A stretch of DNA of 64,000 nucleotides from Saccharopolyspora kobensis. GTDB lineage: Bacteria > Actinomycetota > Actinomycetes > Mycobacteriales > Pseudonocardiaceae. The stretch is taken from contig NZ_FNVB01000003.1 in the NCBI RefSeq assembly GCF_900108315.1, positions 469,404 to 533,403 of the forward strand, read 5' to 3'. How positions within the stretch are numbered: the stretch's first letter is position 1; every line of letters begins with the position of its first letter. Under the pieces are notes generated by a model. It worked only from the letters and a program-made list of their open reading frames with translations. It had not been told where the DNA came from and did no database searches. Shown piece after piece: positions 9,426 through 17,887 of this stretch. Both the position numbers and the translations under genes were made by a program.

Positions 9426-11033
9426 CTACGCGCTCTCGCGCATCTTGGCGAAGTACTCGTTCTGCGTGGGGAGTTCCTGCACGAGTTTCTCCGCCTTCAA
9501 CCTGATGCGCTCGAACTCCGCCAGCGCGGCCGTTTCATCGGCCAGGTCGAGCGCGGGCGAATGCCGGATGTCGAACCCGCCGGCACCCAGCAGGATGCAG
9601 TTGTAGGAGTACGGCGGCAGCCCGTGGTAGTACGGGTAGACCGTCTCCGCGTCGGGCACCTTGTACTTCCAGTTCTCCAGCCGCTCCTCCAGCGCCTCGG
9701 GAACGGGGCGCGTCTTGGTGTCCTTCCAGTACTGGGTGTCCGCGCGCTTCGCCGCCCGGTAGTGCAGACAGAGGAACTCGCGCACGCCGTCCATGACGTT
9801 CGCCGTCGAGCGGTTGTACATGTTCCGCAGCCGGTCGTCGTCGCGCCCGGACGGGAAGTACTTGACCATCTGCTCGATGGCGTGGTGGATGAAGAAGATC
9901 CCGGTCGACTCCAGCGGTTCGACGAACCCGCTCGACAGGCCGACCGCGACGCAGTTGTTCACCCACGAGCGGCGGCTGCGGCCGATCCGCATCCGGATGT
10001 GGTTCGCCTCGACGTCCGCGGCCTCCGGGCCGACGAACTCGCGCAGCACGCGCTCGGCCTCCTCCGGCTCGCAGTAGTCGCTGGCGTAGACGTAGCCGGT
10101 GCCGATCCGGCTGATCAGCGGGATCGTCCAGATCCAGCCCGCTTCCTGCGCGGTCGCCGTCGTGCACGGCCGCAGCGGCTCGCGGTCCATGTCCAGCGGC
10201 ACCTGGAGGGCGACCGCGCTGTCGTTGGGCAGCGTGTCCTGGTAGGAGATGAACGGCTCGCCGAGGGCCTTGTTCATCAGCAGGCCGCGGAATCCCGTGC
10301 AGTCCACGAACAAGTCGCCCGCGAGCTCGCCGTGCTCGGCGGTCTTGACGTGCGAGATGAACCCGTGCTCGTCGAGCGCAACGTCCACCACGTTGTCCAC
10401 GACGTGCCGGGCACCGCGGTCGGTCGCGTACTTGGTCAGGAACTTCGCCAGCAGGTGGGCCTCGAAGTGGTAGGCGTACGGGAACTGCGCGCCCTGGTAC
10501 TCCGCCATCGTCGCCCGCGCCGTCTCCTCGCCGTGGCCGGTCTCGAAGACGCCCTGGTCGACCGGGGTTCCGTCGAGGTAGCGGGGCGAGCGCTGCGCGT
10601 CGCACAGCGAGGCCATCACGAAGCAGTCCTTGTCGAACCGGTCCGTCCTGGGGTGGCGCAGCCACCAGTCGCTGAGCGGGAACCCGTCGATCGAGCCCAT
10701 CTGCTCGAACGGGTGGTAGAAGTGGTGGCCGGGTTCCCGCCAGTTCTCGAACCGGACGGCGAGCTTGTACGTGGCGTTGCAGGCCGGCATCCAGTCGGAC
10801 TCGGCCAGCCGCAGGAACTCGAAGAAGTGCCGGATGTCGCTGAACGTCGCCTCGCCGACCCCGATGGTGCCGATCTGGGCGGATTCGACGACCGTCACGT
10901 CGATCTTGTCGCCGAAGGCGGCCGTGAGGTACGACGCGGTCATCCATCCAGCCGTACCACCACCAACGACGACGACTCGCCTGGTCTTGCCGGGATCGCC
11001 CAGGTTCTTTGCGGCAGCGTCGGTCTGAGTCAT
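9426..11033 (-). CDS. Flavin-dependent tryptophan halogenase
   Basis: A 535-residue FADH2-dependent halogenase that chlorinates the indole ring of free tryptophan using HOCl relayed by an active-site lysine. Visible hallmarks are the FAD motif GGGTAGW (about 24-30), the catalytic lysine in NATYKLAVRF, the GWIWTIP motif (WxWxIP), and the conserved glutamate in SGFVEPLESTG. From memory the sequence is closest to the Th-Hal/SttH 6-halogenase subgroup (NATYKLAVRF, HHFYHPFEQM) rather than PrnA/RebH (7) or PyrH (5). Regiochemistry is therefore an inference. The ATG at 11033 follows GAAGGGA by about ten bases. It sits between a tryptophan dioxygenase and the NRPS genes; reduced flavin probably comes from the reductase at 16646. 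Confidence 0.93.
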   Translation of the reverse strand: MTQTDAAAKNLGDPGKTRRVVVVGGGTAGWMTASYLTAAFGDKIDVTVVESAQIGTIGVGEATFSDIRHFFEFLRLAESDWMPACNATYKLAVRFENWREPGHHFYHPFEQMGSIDGFPLSDWWLRHPRTDRFDKDCFVMASLCDAQRSPRYLDGTPVDQGVFETGHGEETARATMAEYQGAQFPYAYHFEAHLLAKFLTKYATDRGARHVVDNVVDVALDEHGFISHVKTAEHGELAGDLFVDCTGFRGLLMNKALGEPFISYQDTLPNDSAVALQVPLDMDREPLRPCTTATAQEAGWIWTIPLISRIGTGYVYASDYCEPEEAERVLREFVGPEAADVEANHIRMRIGRSRRSWVNNCVAVGLSSGFVEPLESTGIFFIHHAIEQMVKYFPSGRDDDRLRNMYNRSTANVMDGVREFLCLHYRAAKRADTQYWKDTKTRPVPEALEERLENWKYKVPDAETVYPYYHGLPPYSYNCILLGAGGFDIRHSPALDLADETAALAEFERIRLKAEKLVQELPTQNEYFAKMRESA

Positions 11034-11171
11034 GTGCTGCGTTTCCCTTCAACGGTAGCTCGCTGGACAGGATTCGGTACTGCGCCTCGGGTGCTGTCTC
11101 GAACTCGTCTTGCGCGGCGGTGCGAGCGCAACCTCAGCAGCCGTCCGCACGGCGGGTGCTCGGCCTGGTGC

Positions 11172-11927
11172 TCAGGCCAGGCCGTTCGCGCTGCTCGCCG
11201 CGGGCTCGCCGGTGCGCGGCTGCGGGAAGATCTCGGGGAACAGCGATCGCTCGGTCGAGCGCCACAGGTAGGCGGCTCCGGAGGAACCGGCCGTGCCCTG
11301 CGCCGCGCCGAGGAACTGCTCGGCCAGGCGGGCGTGCTGCACCCGCCAGGACCGCACCGAGTCGTCGAAGGCCGCCAGCGCGTCGTGCAACCGCTCCACC
11401 GACGCGGCGGCTTCCGGCGAACCCGTCGCGGCCCGCGCGTCGCGGTACTCGACGAATGCGCTGGACAACGACTTCTGCTCGAACCGGTCGGCGAGCCTGG
11501 CGCGCTCGCCCGGGTTGAGACCGGAGATGTTCAGGTACCGGGGATCCCTTGCCCCGCAGAGGAATTCGATCTCCCGGTACTGCGCGGACTGGAAGCCGCT
11601 GGAGGTGCCGAGCGTTCCCCGGATCTCGTCGAACGACTGCGACGTCAAGGTGCCGAGGACGTCGAAGTGCTGGGTGATCACCTGCATGATGTTCGGCAAC
11701 CGCTCGAGGTTCTCGGCCGCCTCGGTCCCGTCGCCCCGCTCCATCGCCGCCCGCGCGGACTCCAGGTGCCGGATGACGACCGCGAACCAGATCTCGCACG
11801 CCTGGTGCGCCGCGAAGAACAAGGTTCGGTCCGCCTCGTCGCGCACGCAGGCGATGGCCAGGAGTTCGTCCAGTCTGAGGAAGTCCCCGTACGCCGGGGA
11901 GTGCGTGGTGCCCGCCGGACAGACCAT
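11172..11927 (-). CDS. Tryptophan 2,3-dioxygenase
   Basis: A heme enzyme of about 251 residues that opens the indole ring of tryptophan to N-formylkynurenine. Family motifs are clear: YGDFLRLDELL at the N-terminus, AHQACEIWF with the heme-ligand histidine, a SFDEIRGTLGTSSGFQSAQYR-type substrate loop with the carboxylate-binding arginine, and GTAGSSGAAYLWRS near the C-terminus. I chose ATG at 11927 because it is preceded by AAGGGA; an upstream ATG at 12020 would read through a terminator hairpin. Homologues in thiocoraline and echinomycin clusters (TioF, Qui17) act on beta-hydroxytryptophan during 3-hydroxyquinaldate synthesis. With the halogenase next door the substrate is probably chlorinated. 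It could alternatively supply a simple chlorokynurenine. Confidence 0.9.
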   Translation of the reverse strand: MVCPAGTTHSPAYGDFLRLDELLAIACVRDEADRTLFFAAHQACEIWFAVVIRHLESARAAMERGDGTEAAENLERLPNIMQVITQHFDVLGTLTSQSFDEIRGTLGTSSGFQSAQYREIEFLCGARDPRYLNISGLNPGERARLADRFEQKSLSSAFVEYRDARAATGSPEAAASVERLHDALAAFDDSVRSWRVQHARLAEQFLGAAQGTAGSSGAAYLWRSTERSLFPEIFPQPRTGEPAASSANGLA

Positions 11928-11994
11928 CCCGTGAAGTTCCCTTCTCACCACACCGCCGGACAATGCGCGGCGGAGTTCCACTGCCGCCCGCCCG

Positions 11995-12025
11995 GACCGG
12001 TGGTGCTGCGGCAGCACCACCGGTC
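11995..12025 (-). terminator. Hairpin after the aryl-AMP ligase gene
   Basis: Perfect 15-base arms (GACCGGTGGTGCTGC and its complement) around a one-base centre, 24 bases past the ligase stop and before the dioxygenase gene. Probably a terminator or an mRNA processing/stability hairpin within the minus-strand gene series. No U-tract follows, which is common in high-GC actinomycetes. Confidence 0.6.
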
Positions 12026-12048
12026 TCCTCGGCCGCTCCGGAGCGCGC

Positions 12049-13668
12049 TCAGCTGTGCTGCAGCTGACCGGCGCGCAGCGCCTTCTTGTCGATCTTCCCG
12101 ATCGGCGTGCGGGGCAGGTCCGGCACGACGATCAGCTGGTCCGGCAGCTTGTAGGTCGCCATCCCGCGGTCGCGGATGTGGTCCCTGATCATGCGCAGCG
12201 TGATCGGCTCCCCCGCGGCCTCCGCATCGCTGCTGAGCACGACGAACACGCAGAGCCGTTCGTCGCGGGCCTCGTCGGGGATGCCGACCACCGCGGTGTC
12301 CCGGACCATCGGGTGGGTCAGCACGTGGCCCTCCACCTCCTCCGCGGAGACCTTCTCCCCCGCGTGGTGGATGATGTCCTTCAGCCTGCCCTCGATGACG
12401 ATGTTGCCGTCCTCGGTCATGCGGGCCAGGTCACCGGTGCGGAAGAAGCCGTCCGAGGTGAACGCCCGGCTGTTGTGCTCCGGCGCGGCGAAGTAGCCGC
12501 GGATCGTGTAGGGCCCGCGGGTGAGCAGTTCGCCGGTCACCCCGACACCGACCTCGTTGTCCTCGGCGTCGACGATCCGGATCTCGTCGTCCGGGCAGAT
12601 CGGCTTGCCCTCGGTGTGGAAGGCGATCTCCGGCGGGTCGTCGGGGTGCGTGGAGGTGATCAGGCCCTCGCCGATGCCGAAGACGTTCAGGATGCGGCAC
12701 CCGAGGCTCTTGCTGACCCGCTCCGCCGCGCCCGCGCTGAACTTCGAGCTGCCCACCTGCACGGTCATCCCGGTCATGTCGACCGGCATGAACTGGGCCG
12801 TTTCCGCCCACAGCAGCGCCAGGGCCGGCACCAGCGCGGTGTGCGTGACGCCTTCCCGCTCGATCAGCGGGAAAACGTGGTCGGGGCTCGGGTTGGCGGC
12901 CAGCACGGCCTTCCCGCCGAGCAGCAGCGCGCCCAGCGCGCCGGGGCAGCCGAGCGCGGCGTTGTGCGGCACCGGGTTCGCGGCGAGGTAGACGCCGTTC
13001 CCGTCGAGCTCGACGGCGCGGGCGCAGGCGAAGATGTTGTACGCGTAGTCGTCGTGGGTCCGCGGGATCAGCTTCGGCACGCCGGTGGTGCCGCCCGAGA
13101 GCAGCAGCAGCGCCACTTCGGAGGAGTCGACCGGCGGCAGCTCGCGCACGTCGGACCGGGCGATCTCGGCCAGCGGTGTGAACTCCTCCGCCTCGCCCAC
13201 GATCACCACGTGCTTCAGGCTCGGTGCGTCGCCGAGCACTTCCCGGGCCAGCGTCCGGTAGTCGAAGCCCTGCGCCCGGTCCTGGGCGATGTAGGCGACC
13301 GCGTCCGAGGCGCGCGCCAGGTGGAGGATCTCGTCCCGGCGGTGACCGGGCAGCGCCAGCACCGGGATCGCGCCGATCTTGAACAGCGCGAAGATGGTGG
13401 ACAGGAACTCGATCGCGTTCGGCAGGTGCAGCACCACCCGGTCGCGGTGGCCGATGCCGAGCCCGAGCAGGCCGGAAGCGATCCGGTCGGACTCCGCCAC
13501 CAGCTCCGCGTAGCTGACGCGGCGGGTCGCGTCCACCGCGGCGATCTTGTCCGGGTGGTGTCCGGCTCGCTCGGCCAGCAGCTGCCCCAGCGAGCTACCG
13601 CTCCAGTAACCGGCCCGGCGGTATCGCTCGGCGAAGTCGGGTGGCCACGGCACGAACCCATCCAGCAT
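12049..13668 (-). CDS. Aryl-acid-AMP ligase (EntE/YbtE/TioJ-like)
   Basis: A 539-residue free-standing adenylating enzyme that should activate an aromatic acid and load it onto the ArCP of the PchE-like NRPS. A3 is LLSGGTTGVPK, A5 is the aryl-ligase variant VFGIGEGL, and A10 is TPIGKIDKK. The A4 region PHNAALGCPG has Asn at the position of Asp235 in amino-acid A domains, as expected for a substrate without an alpha-amino group. By eye the next pocket residue is Ala where DhbE/EntE have Tyr, and position 240 is Cys, as in salicylate ligases. The small Ala would enlarge the pocket, which fits a bicyclic quinaldate. The ATG at 13668 follows GAGGAGG. It is divergent from the thioesterase operon. 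Confidence 0.88.
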   Translation of the reverse strand: MLDGFVPWPPDFAERYRRAGYWSGSSLGQLLAERAGHHPDKIAAVDATRRVSYAELVAESDRIASGLLGLGIGHRDRVVLHLPNAIEFLSTIFALFKIGAIPVLALPGHRRDEILHLARASDAVAYIAQDRAQGFDYRTLAREVLGDAPSLKHVVIVGEAEEFTPLAEIARSDVRELPPVDSSEVALLLLSGGTTGVPKLIPRTHDDYAYNIFACARAVELDGNGVYLAANPVPHNAALGCPGALGALLLGGKAVLAANPSPDHVFPLIEREGVTHTALVPALALLWAETAQFMPVDMTGMTVQVGSSKFSAGAAERVSKSLGCRILNVFGIGEGLITSTHPDDPPEIAFHTEGKPICPDDEIRIVDAEDNEVGVGVTGELLTRGPYTIRGYFAAPEHNSRAFTSDGFFRTGDLARMTEDGNIVIEGRLKDIIHHAGEKVSAEEVEGHVLTHPMVRDTAVVGIPDEARDERLCVFVVLSSDAEAAGEPITLRMIRDHIRDRGMATYKLPDQLIVVPDLPRTPIGKIDKKALRAGQLQHS

Positions 13669-13788
13669 GCGTCCTCCTCGGTTGCGACACCCCCACATTC
13701 GCCAAGGGGCCCCGGAGCCGCACCGAGTCCCGACAGAGCTATGAAAGTTTGCCGCGAGCAGGCCGAGCGCGTCGGTGAGGCTGGGGGC
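13669..13788. promoter_or_regulatory. Divergent promoter region, ligase / thioesterase operons
   Basis: 120 bases separate two oppositely oriented operons of the same pathway, so promoters for both probably lie here. No confident -35/-10 pair or operator palindrome was recognised. Confidence 0.5.
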
Positions 13789-14556
13789 GTGAACCGAGTG
13801 CCGACACGTGACCGGGGCTGGACCCGCGCCCTCAACGACGTGGAGTGCCCGGCAGGCCGGCTGGTCTGCTTCCCGCACTCCGGTGGTTCGGCGGGGACCT
13901 ACCGCGACTGGTCCTCCGCGATGCCCGGGAACGTTCAGCTGCTGGCCGTGCAGTACCCCGGCCGCGCCGACCGGATCGCCGAAGCTCCGGCGGACAGCAT
14001 CGCCGGGATGGCTTCGCACGTCGCCGCGGAACTGGTTCGGCTGCCCCCGGCCCGGACCGTCCTCTTCGGACACAGCTTCGGCGCGCTGGTCGCCTACGAG
14101 ACCGCGAGAGCGCTGCAGTCCGGCGGCGAGCCCGTGCACTGCTTGTTCGCCTCGGGCGCTTCGGACCCCTGGAGCGCGGGTGGCGGGACCGCGCACGAGT
14201 CCACCGACGACGAACTCTGGTCCGCACTGCGGGAGCTCGGCGGCATCGAGCCGGAGATCGCGGAGGACCCCGAGTTCCGCGATCTGGTGCTGCCCGCTCT
14301 CCGGTCGGACATCGCGCTCCACGAGACCTACCGCCCGGACCCCGCACCGGAACCGCTGCACTGCGCGGTGCGCTGCTACTACAACACCGACGACCCGCTG
14401 GTCGACGGTGCCCGGCTGGACGCGTGGGCCGCGGTCGGCACCGGCCGCTTCAGCCTGCGGGCCTGGCCGGGCGGTCACTTCCAGTTGCTCGCCGACCCGA
14501 CCGAGCTGATCGACGACGCCCTCGATGCGCTGGCGGAAGGTGGAGTTCTGCGATGA
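13789..14556 (+). CDS. Type II thioesterase
   Basis: A 255-residue alpha/beta hydrolase of the TEII/GrsT family. LVCFPHSGGSAG begins the fold, GHSFGA holds the nucleophile Ser, and GGHFQLL near the C-terminus holds the catalytic His. Such enzymes remove misprimed groups from carrier proteins. In 3-hydroxyquinaldate pathways a thioesterase also releases beta-hydroxytryptophan from a free A-PCP protein, a plausible role here. GTG at 13789 follows a G-rich stretch (GAGGCTGGGGG) and gives the usual N-terminus; GTG at 13798 is possible. The stop overlaps the next start as ATGA. Confidence 0.87.
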   Translation: MNRVPTRDRGWTRALNDVECPAGRLVCFPHSGGSAGTYRDWSSAMPGNVQLLAVQYPGRADRIAEAPADSIAGMASHVAAELVRLPPARTVLFGHSFGALVAYETARALQSGGEPVHCLFASGASDPWSAGGGTAHESTDDELWSALRELGGIEPEIAEDPEFRDLVLPALRSDIALHETYRPDPAPEPLHCAVRCYYNTDDPLVDGARLDAWAAVGTGRFSLRAWPGGHFQLLADPTELIDDALDALAEGGVLR

Positions 14557-15299
14557 CGCTCGCCGGGAAGTCGGTCGTGGTCACCGGCGCGGCCACCGGC
14601 ATCGGCCGGGGCATCGCCGAGTGCCTGCTGAGCTCGGAGGCCAACGTGACGATCGTCGGGCGCCGCGAGGAACCGCTGCGGGAACTCGCCGAGCAGCACG
14701 GTGACGCCGTCGCGGTCGTGGCGCAGGACATCTGCGCGCCGGGTGCCGCCGAGCGGATCATCGCGACGGCCACCGACCGCTTCGGCCGGCTCGACGCGGT
14801 GGTCAACAACGCCGGCCTCGCCCGCTTCGGCGGGCTCGACTCCATCGATCCCACCGAGTTCGACGCGATGTTCGCGGTCAACGTCCGCGCGCCCGCCGAC
14901 CTGATCCGGTGCGCGCTGCCGTGGCTGCGCGCCGGGCGCGGCAGCGTCGTCAACGTCTCGTCGGTCGGCGGTGTGCTGTCCATGCCGGGGCGCGCGTTCT
15001 ACGGTGCGACCAAGGCCGCGCTGAACAGCCTCACGCGTTCGCTGGCGCGGGAGCTCGCCCCCGAAGTGCGGGTGAACGCGATCCTGCCCGGCCCGGTGGA
15101 CACGCCGATGTGGGCGGGCACCGGACTCGACGATGCGGGGATCCAGCAGCTGCGGGTCGATCTGACCTCCTCCACCCCCATGGGCCGCTTCGGCGAGGAC
15201 GCGGAGCTCGGCCGGTGGGTGTGCCTGCTGATCGATCCGGAGGTGTCCGGCTGGATCACCGGTGCGCTGATCCCCGTCGACGGCGGCCGCACCGCATGA
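14553..15299 (+). CDS. Short-chain dehydrogenase/reductase
   Basis: A 248-residue classical SDR. The NAD(P) loop is TGAATGIG (about 11-18), NNAG follows, and the catalytic residues are in NVSSVGG and YGATK (Y-x3-K). It starts by an ATGA overlap with the thioesterase, so it belongs to the same transcript as the aminotransferase and flavin reductase. By analogy with the oxidoreductase TioH of thiocoraline synthesis it may perform the redox step that forms or adjusts the 3-hydroxyquinoline ring. That assignment is from context only; the family is too broad to predict the substrate. Confidence 0.85.
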   Translation: MTLAGKSVVVTGAATGIGRGIAECLLSSEANVTIVGRREEPLRELAEQHGDAVAVVAQDICAPGAAERIIATATDRFGRLDAVVNNAGLARFGGLDSIDPTEFDAMFAVNVRAPADLIRCALPWLRAGRGSVVNVSSVGGVLSMPGRAFYGATKAALNSLTRSLARELAPEVRVNAILPGPVDTPMWAGTGLDDAGIQQLRVDLTSSTPMGRFGEDAELGRWVCLLIDPEVSGWITGALIPVDGGRTA

Positions 15300-15348
15300 C
15301 GGTCTTCCGAGCCCGAAGAGAAGTCCACGGAACGAAGGTGGTTCGAGC

Positions 15349-16581
15349 GTGAGTCCAGACATCCTGTCCGCCGCCGGCTCCATTCCCTCGTCGTGCCTGC
15401 ACAGCATCTTCCACGCTGCGGAGCGCAAGGAGCAGGAGACCGGGGTCGGCGTGGTGAAGCTGCACGTCGGCGACCCGTACTTCAGCCCGTCCGGCAACGT
15501 CGCCGACGAGTTCGTCGCCGCGGTGCGCCGCGGGGACACGAAGTACACCGGCCCCGAGGGCCTCCCCGCGCTGCGCGCCGCCGCGGTCGACAAGCTCCGC
15601 GAGGACAACGGGGTGGACAGCGCGGTGTCCCGGCTGCTGATCTCGCCGGGCTCGGCCCAGGGCCTGGCCGCCCTGCTGCAGTCGCTCGCCGAACCCGGGG
15701 CCGAGATCCTGCTGCCGGAACTGCACTGGCCGGTCCACCTGCAGCAGAGCCTGCTCGCCGGCTTCCAGCCGGTGCTTTACCCGCTCGGCACCGGCTTCCG
15801 GCCCGATCCGGAGCGGATCGCGGCCGCCGCGAGCCCGCGCACCCGCGTGCTGCTGATCAACTCGCCGGCCAACCCGACCGGCGTCGTGCTGGAGCGCGCG
15901 GAGATCGCCGCCCTGCTGGAGCTGGCCCGCAGCCGCGGCTGGCACGTCATCAGCGACGAGGCCTACGAGCACTTCTGCTACGAGCGCGAGCACCTCTCGG
16001 TCGCCTCGCTGGAGCGCGACGTCCCGGTCGACGAGCGCATCGTGCACAGCGTGTTCACCTTCTCCAAGAGCTTCGCGATGACCGGCTACCGGCTGGGGTA
16101 CGTGGCGCTGGCCAACGACCGCGCCGCCGACGTCATGAAGGTCGTGCAGGAGGCCAACATCATCGGCACGTCGACACCGGTGCAGCACGCGGGGATCGCC
16201 GCGCTGAGCAGCCGGGCCGACGCCGCGGCCACCAACCGCAAGCTGGTGCAGCGCAACCGGGACGCGGTGCTGCCGCAGCTGGTCCAGGCCGGGCTGCTGA
16301 ACGAGCTGCCCGCCGGCGGGTGGTACGCGATGCTGGACGTGGCCCGGACCGGCCTGGACTCCGAGGAGTTCGCGCTGCGGCTGCTCGAGAGCAAGGGCGT
16401 CGCGGTGGTGGCGGGCAACGGGTTCGCGATGCGTCCCGACGTCGACGAGCGGGGGCACATCCGCTCCCACGACTTCGCGCCGTGGGCTCGGCACCTGATC
16501 CGGATCGCCTTCTGCGTCGACCCCGCGGAGCTCGAGACCGGGGTGCAGCGGCTGCTGGAGTTCGTCGGCGAATGCGGCTGA
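15349..16581 (+). CDS. PLP-dependent class I aminotransferase (kynurenine-type candidate)
   Basis: A 410-residue fold-type I aminotransferase. NSPANPTG and SDEAYEHF bracket the cofactor pocket and the Schiff-base lysine is in FSKSFAMTGYRLGY. A late arginine in HLIRIAF should bind the substrate carboxylate. In 3-hydroxyquinaldate synthesis an aminotransferase (TioG in thiocoraline) converts beta-hydroxykynurenine to the keto acid that cyclises onto the aniline nitrogen; the neighbouring dioxygenase makes this the likely role. The start is GTG at 15349, eight bases after AGGTGG. An ordinary aspartate or branched-chain transaminase cannot be excluded from sequence alone. Confidence 0.87.
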   Translation: MSPDILSAAGSIPSSCLHSIFHAAERKEQETGVGVVKLHVGDPYFSPSGNVADEFVAAVRRGDTKYTGPEGLPALRAAAVDKLREDNGVDSAVSRLLISPGSAQGLAALLQSLAEPGAEILLPELHWPVHLQQSLLAGFQPVLYPLGTGFRPDPERIAAAASPRTRVLLINSPANPTGVVLERAEIAALLELARSRGWHVISDEAYEHFCYEREHLSVASLERDVPVDERIVHSVFTFSKSFAMTGYRLGYVALANDRAADVMKVVQEANIIGTSTPVQHAGIAALSSRADAAATNRKLVQRNRDAVLPQLVQAGLLNELPAGGWYAMLDVARTGLDSEEFALRLLESKGVAVVAGNGFAMRPDVDERGHIRSHDFAPWARHLIRIAFCVDPAELETGVQRLLEFVGECG

Positions 16582-16645
16582 CGACCGGTCGCCCCCGCCA
16601 TCCGAAGAGACATGTTCGCGCAGCTCGTGGAGGAGGTAGCCGACC

Positions 16646-17203
16646 ATGCCGGATCCCATGACCGGCACCGTCAGACGTGCCCCGGTCGACGCGGCGCAGT
16701 TCCGCTCCCTCATGACCACGCACCCGGCGGGCGTCGCCGTCGTCACGACGGCGGGGCCGGACGGTGAGCCGTGGGGGATGACCTGCTCGTCGGTGTGCAG
16801 CGTCTCGCTGCTGCCGCCGACGCTGCTGGTGTGCTTGCGCACCGGGAGCCCGACGCTGGCGTCGCTGCTCCAGCGGTCCGCGTTCGCCGTCAACCTGCTG
16901 CACGAGGGCGCGGAGGCGACGGCGACGCTCTTCGCCTCCGGAGCGCCGGACCGGTTCGACCGGGTCGAATGGGTCCGGGAGCCGGGGACCGGGGTGCCGC
17001 AGCTCGTCGAGGACGCCCACACGGTGGCGCACTGCCAGGTCGGGGAAACGCTGCCCGTCGGCGACCACATCGTGGTCTTCGGCGAGGTGGTCGACGTGGC
17101 GACGCACGCGACGCTGCCCCCGCGCCCGCTGCTGTACGGGATGCGCCGCTACTGGTCGCTGAACGACGTCCCGGCGCCGCGCGCTCCTGGAACCAGCGGC
17201 TGA
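16646..17203 (+). CDS. Flavin reductase domain protein
   Basis: A 185-residue FMN-binding split-barrel flavin reductase (HpaC/ActVB type). TTHPAGVAVVTT opens the domain, and GMTCSSVCSVSLLPPTLLVC forms the flavin site. It should use NAD(P)H to make diffusible reduced flavin. The obvious client is the tryptophan halogenase. Start ATG at 16646 follows GGAGGTAG by about eight bases. It is the last gene of the thioesterase-SDR-aminotransferase operon; a 13-bp hairpin follows directly. Confidence 0.88.
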   Translation: MPDPMTGTVRRAPVDAAQFRSLMTTHPAGVAVVTTAGPDGEPWGMTCSSVCSVSLLPPTLLVCLRTGSPTLASLLQRSAFAVNLLHEGAEATATLFASGAPDRFDRVEWVREPGTGVPQLVEDAHTVAHCQVGETLPVGDHIVVFGEVVDVATHATLPPRPLLYGMRRYWSLNDVPAPRAPGTSG

Positions 17204-17206
17204 CCG

Positions 17207-17238
17207 GCCGGGGCGCCGCCGGCCCGCGGCGCCCCGGC
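17207..17238 (+). terminator. Hairpin terminator after flavin reductase
   Basis: Arms GCCGGGGCGCCGC and GCGGCGCCCCGGC pair perfectly over 13 bases with a six-base loop, four bases after the stop codon. It probably ends the thioesterase operon before the HxlR gene. There is no clear U-tract. Confidence 0.6.
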
Positions 17239-17277
17239 TCCGATCTCAGGTGAACCCGACGACGATGGGAGCCAGCG

Positions 17278-17811
17278 GTGCGAAGCGATCCGACCACCAC
17301 CGAGCGCGAGGTGCCGGTGCGCTCGTCCGGCCCGAAGGCGCGCATCCCCGACTGCCCGCTGGCGCGCACGGCCGAGACCGTCGGTCCGTGGTGGACGCTG
17401 GAGATCCTGCACGAGATCTTCGACGGCCACACCCGCTCGGCGACGATCGAGCGGAACCTGGAGACGCCCGCCGACGTGCTGCAGGACCGGCTGGCCGATC
17501 TGGTCGCCAAAGGCCTCCTCGAAACCGCCGACGACAGCGCCGACCCGCGGGAACGGGAGTACCGCCTCACCGAACTCGGCCGGTCGCTGCGCCCGCTGCT
17601 GCTGGTCGTGGCGGCCTGGGGCAATCACCGCCTGGCCCCGGAGGACCGCAGCCTCGTCCTGGTCGACGCCAGGACCGGCGTCGCGGTGGAGCCGGTCGTG
17701 GTGGACGGGTCGACCGGACGGCGGATCGACACCCCCGACTACGTCTTCGCCAGGGGCCCCAAGGCCAGCGCGCAGATCATCGCGCGCTACCCGGCCGTTC
17801 CGCGGCGGTGA
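17278..17811 (+). CDS. HxlR-family winged-helix regulator
   Basis: A 177-residue regulator. IPDCPLARTAETVGPWWTLEIL is the usual HxlR start, with its conserved cysteine, followed by a winged helix (LQDRLADLVAKGLLE) and a C-terminal extension of unknown role. The GTG start at 17278 follows GGGAG. It sits between the flavin reductase and P450 genes and is 76 bases from the P450, so it may control the plus-strand genes. The longer C-terminus (about 60 extra residues) may bind an effector. Confidence 0.82.
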   Translation: MRSDPTTTEREVPVRSSGPKARIPDCPLARTAETVGPWWTLEILHEIFDGHTRSATIERNLETPADVLQDRLADLVAKGLLETADDSADPREREYRLTELGRSLRPLLLVVAAWGNHRLAPEDRSLVLVDARTGVAVEPVVVDGSTGRRIDTPDYVFARGPKASAQIIARYPAVPRR

Positions 17812-17887
17812 CCGGGAAGCCGCTCCGGCGGAAAGGAACCCGCAAGAGTCCGCGCGGCGGAGCCGAAAAGCCTGTCACGATCGGACG

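Noticed and set aside
11928-12020. N-terminal extension of tryptophan dioxygenase to 12020
   Set aside because: It would include a terminator hairpin and residues absent from the family; ATG 11927 has a ribosome site.
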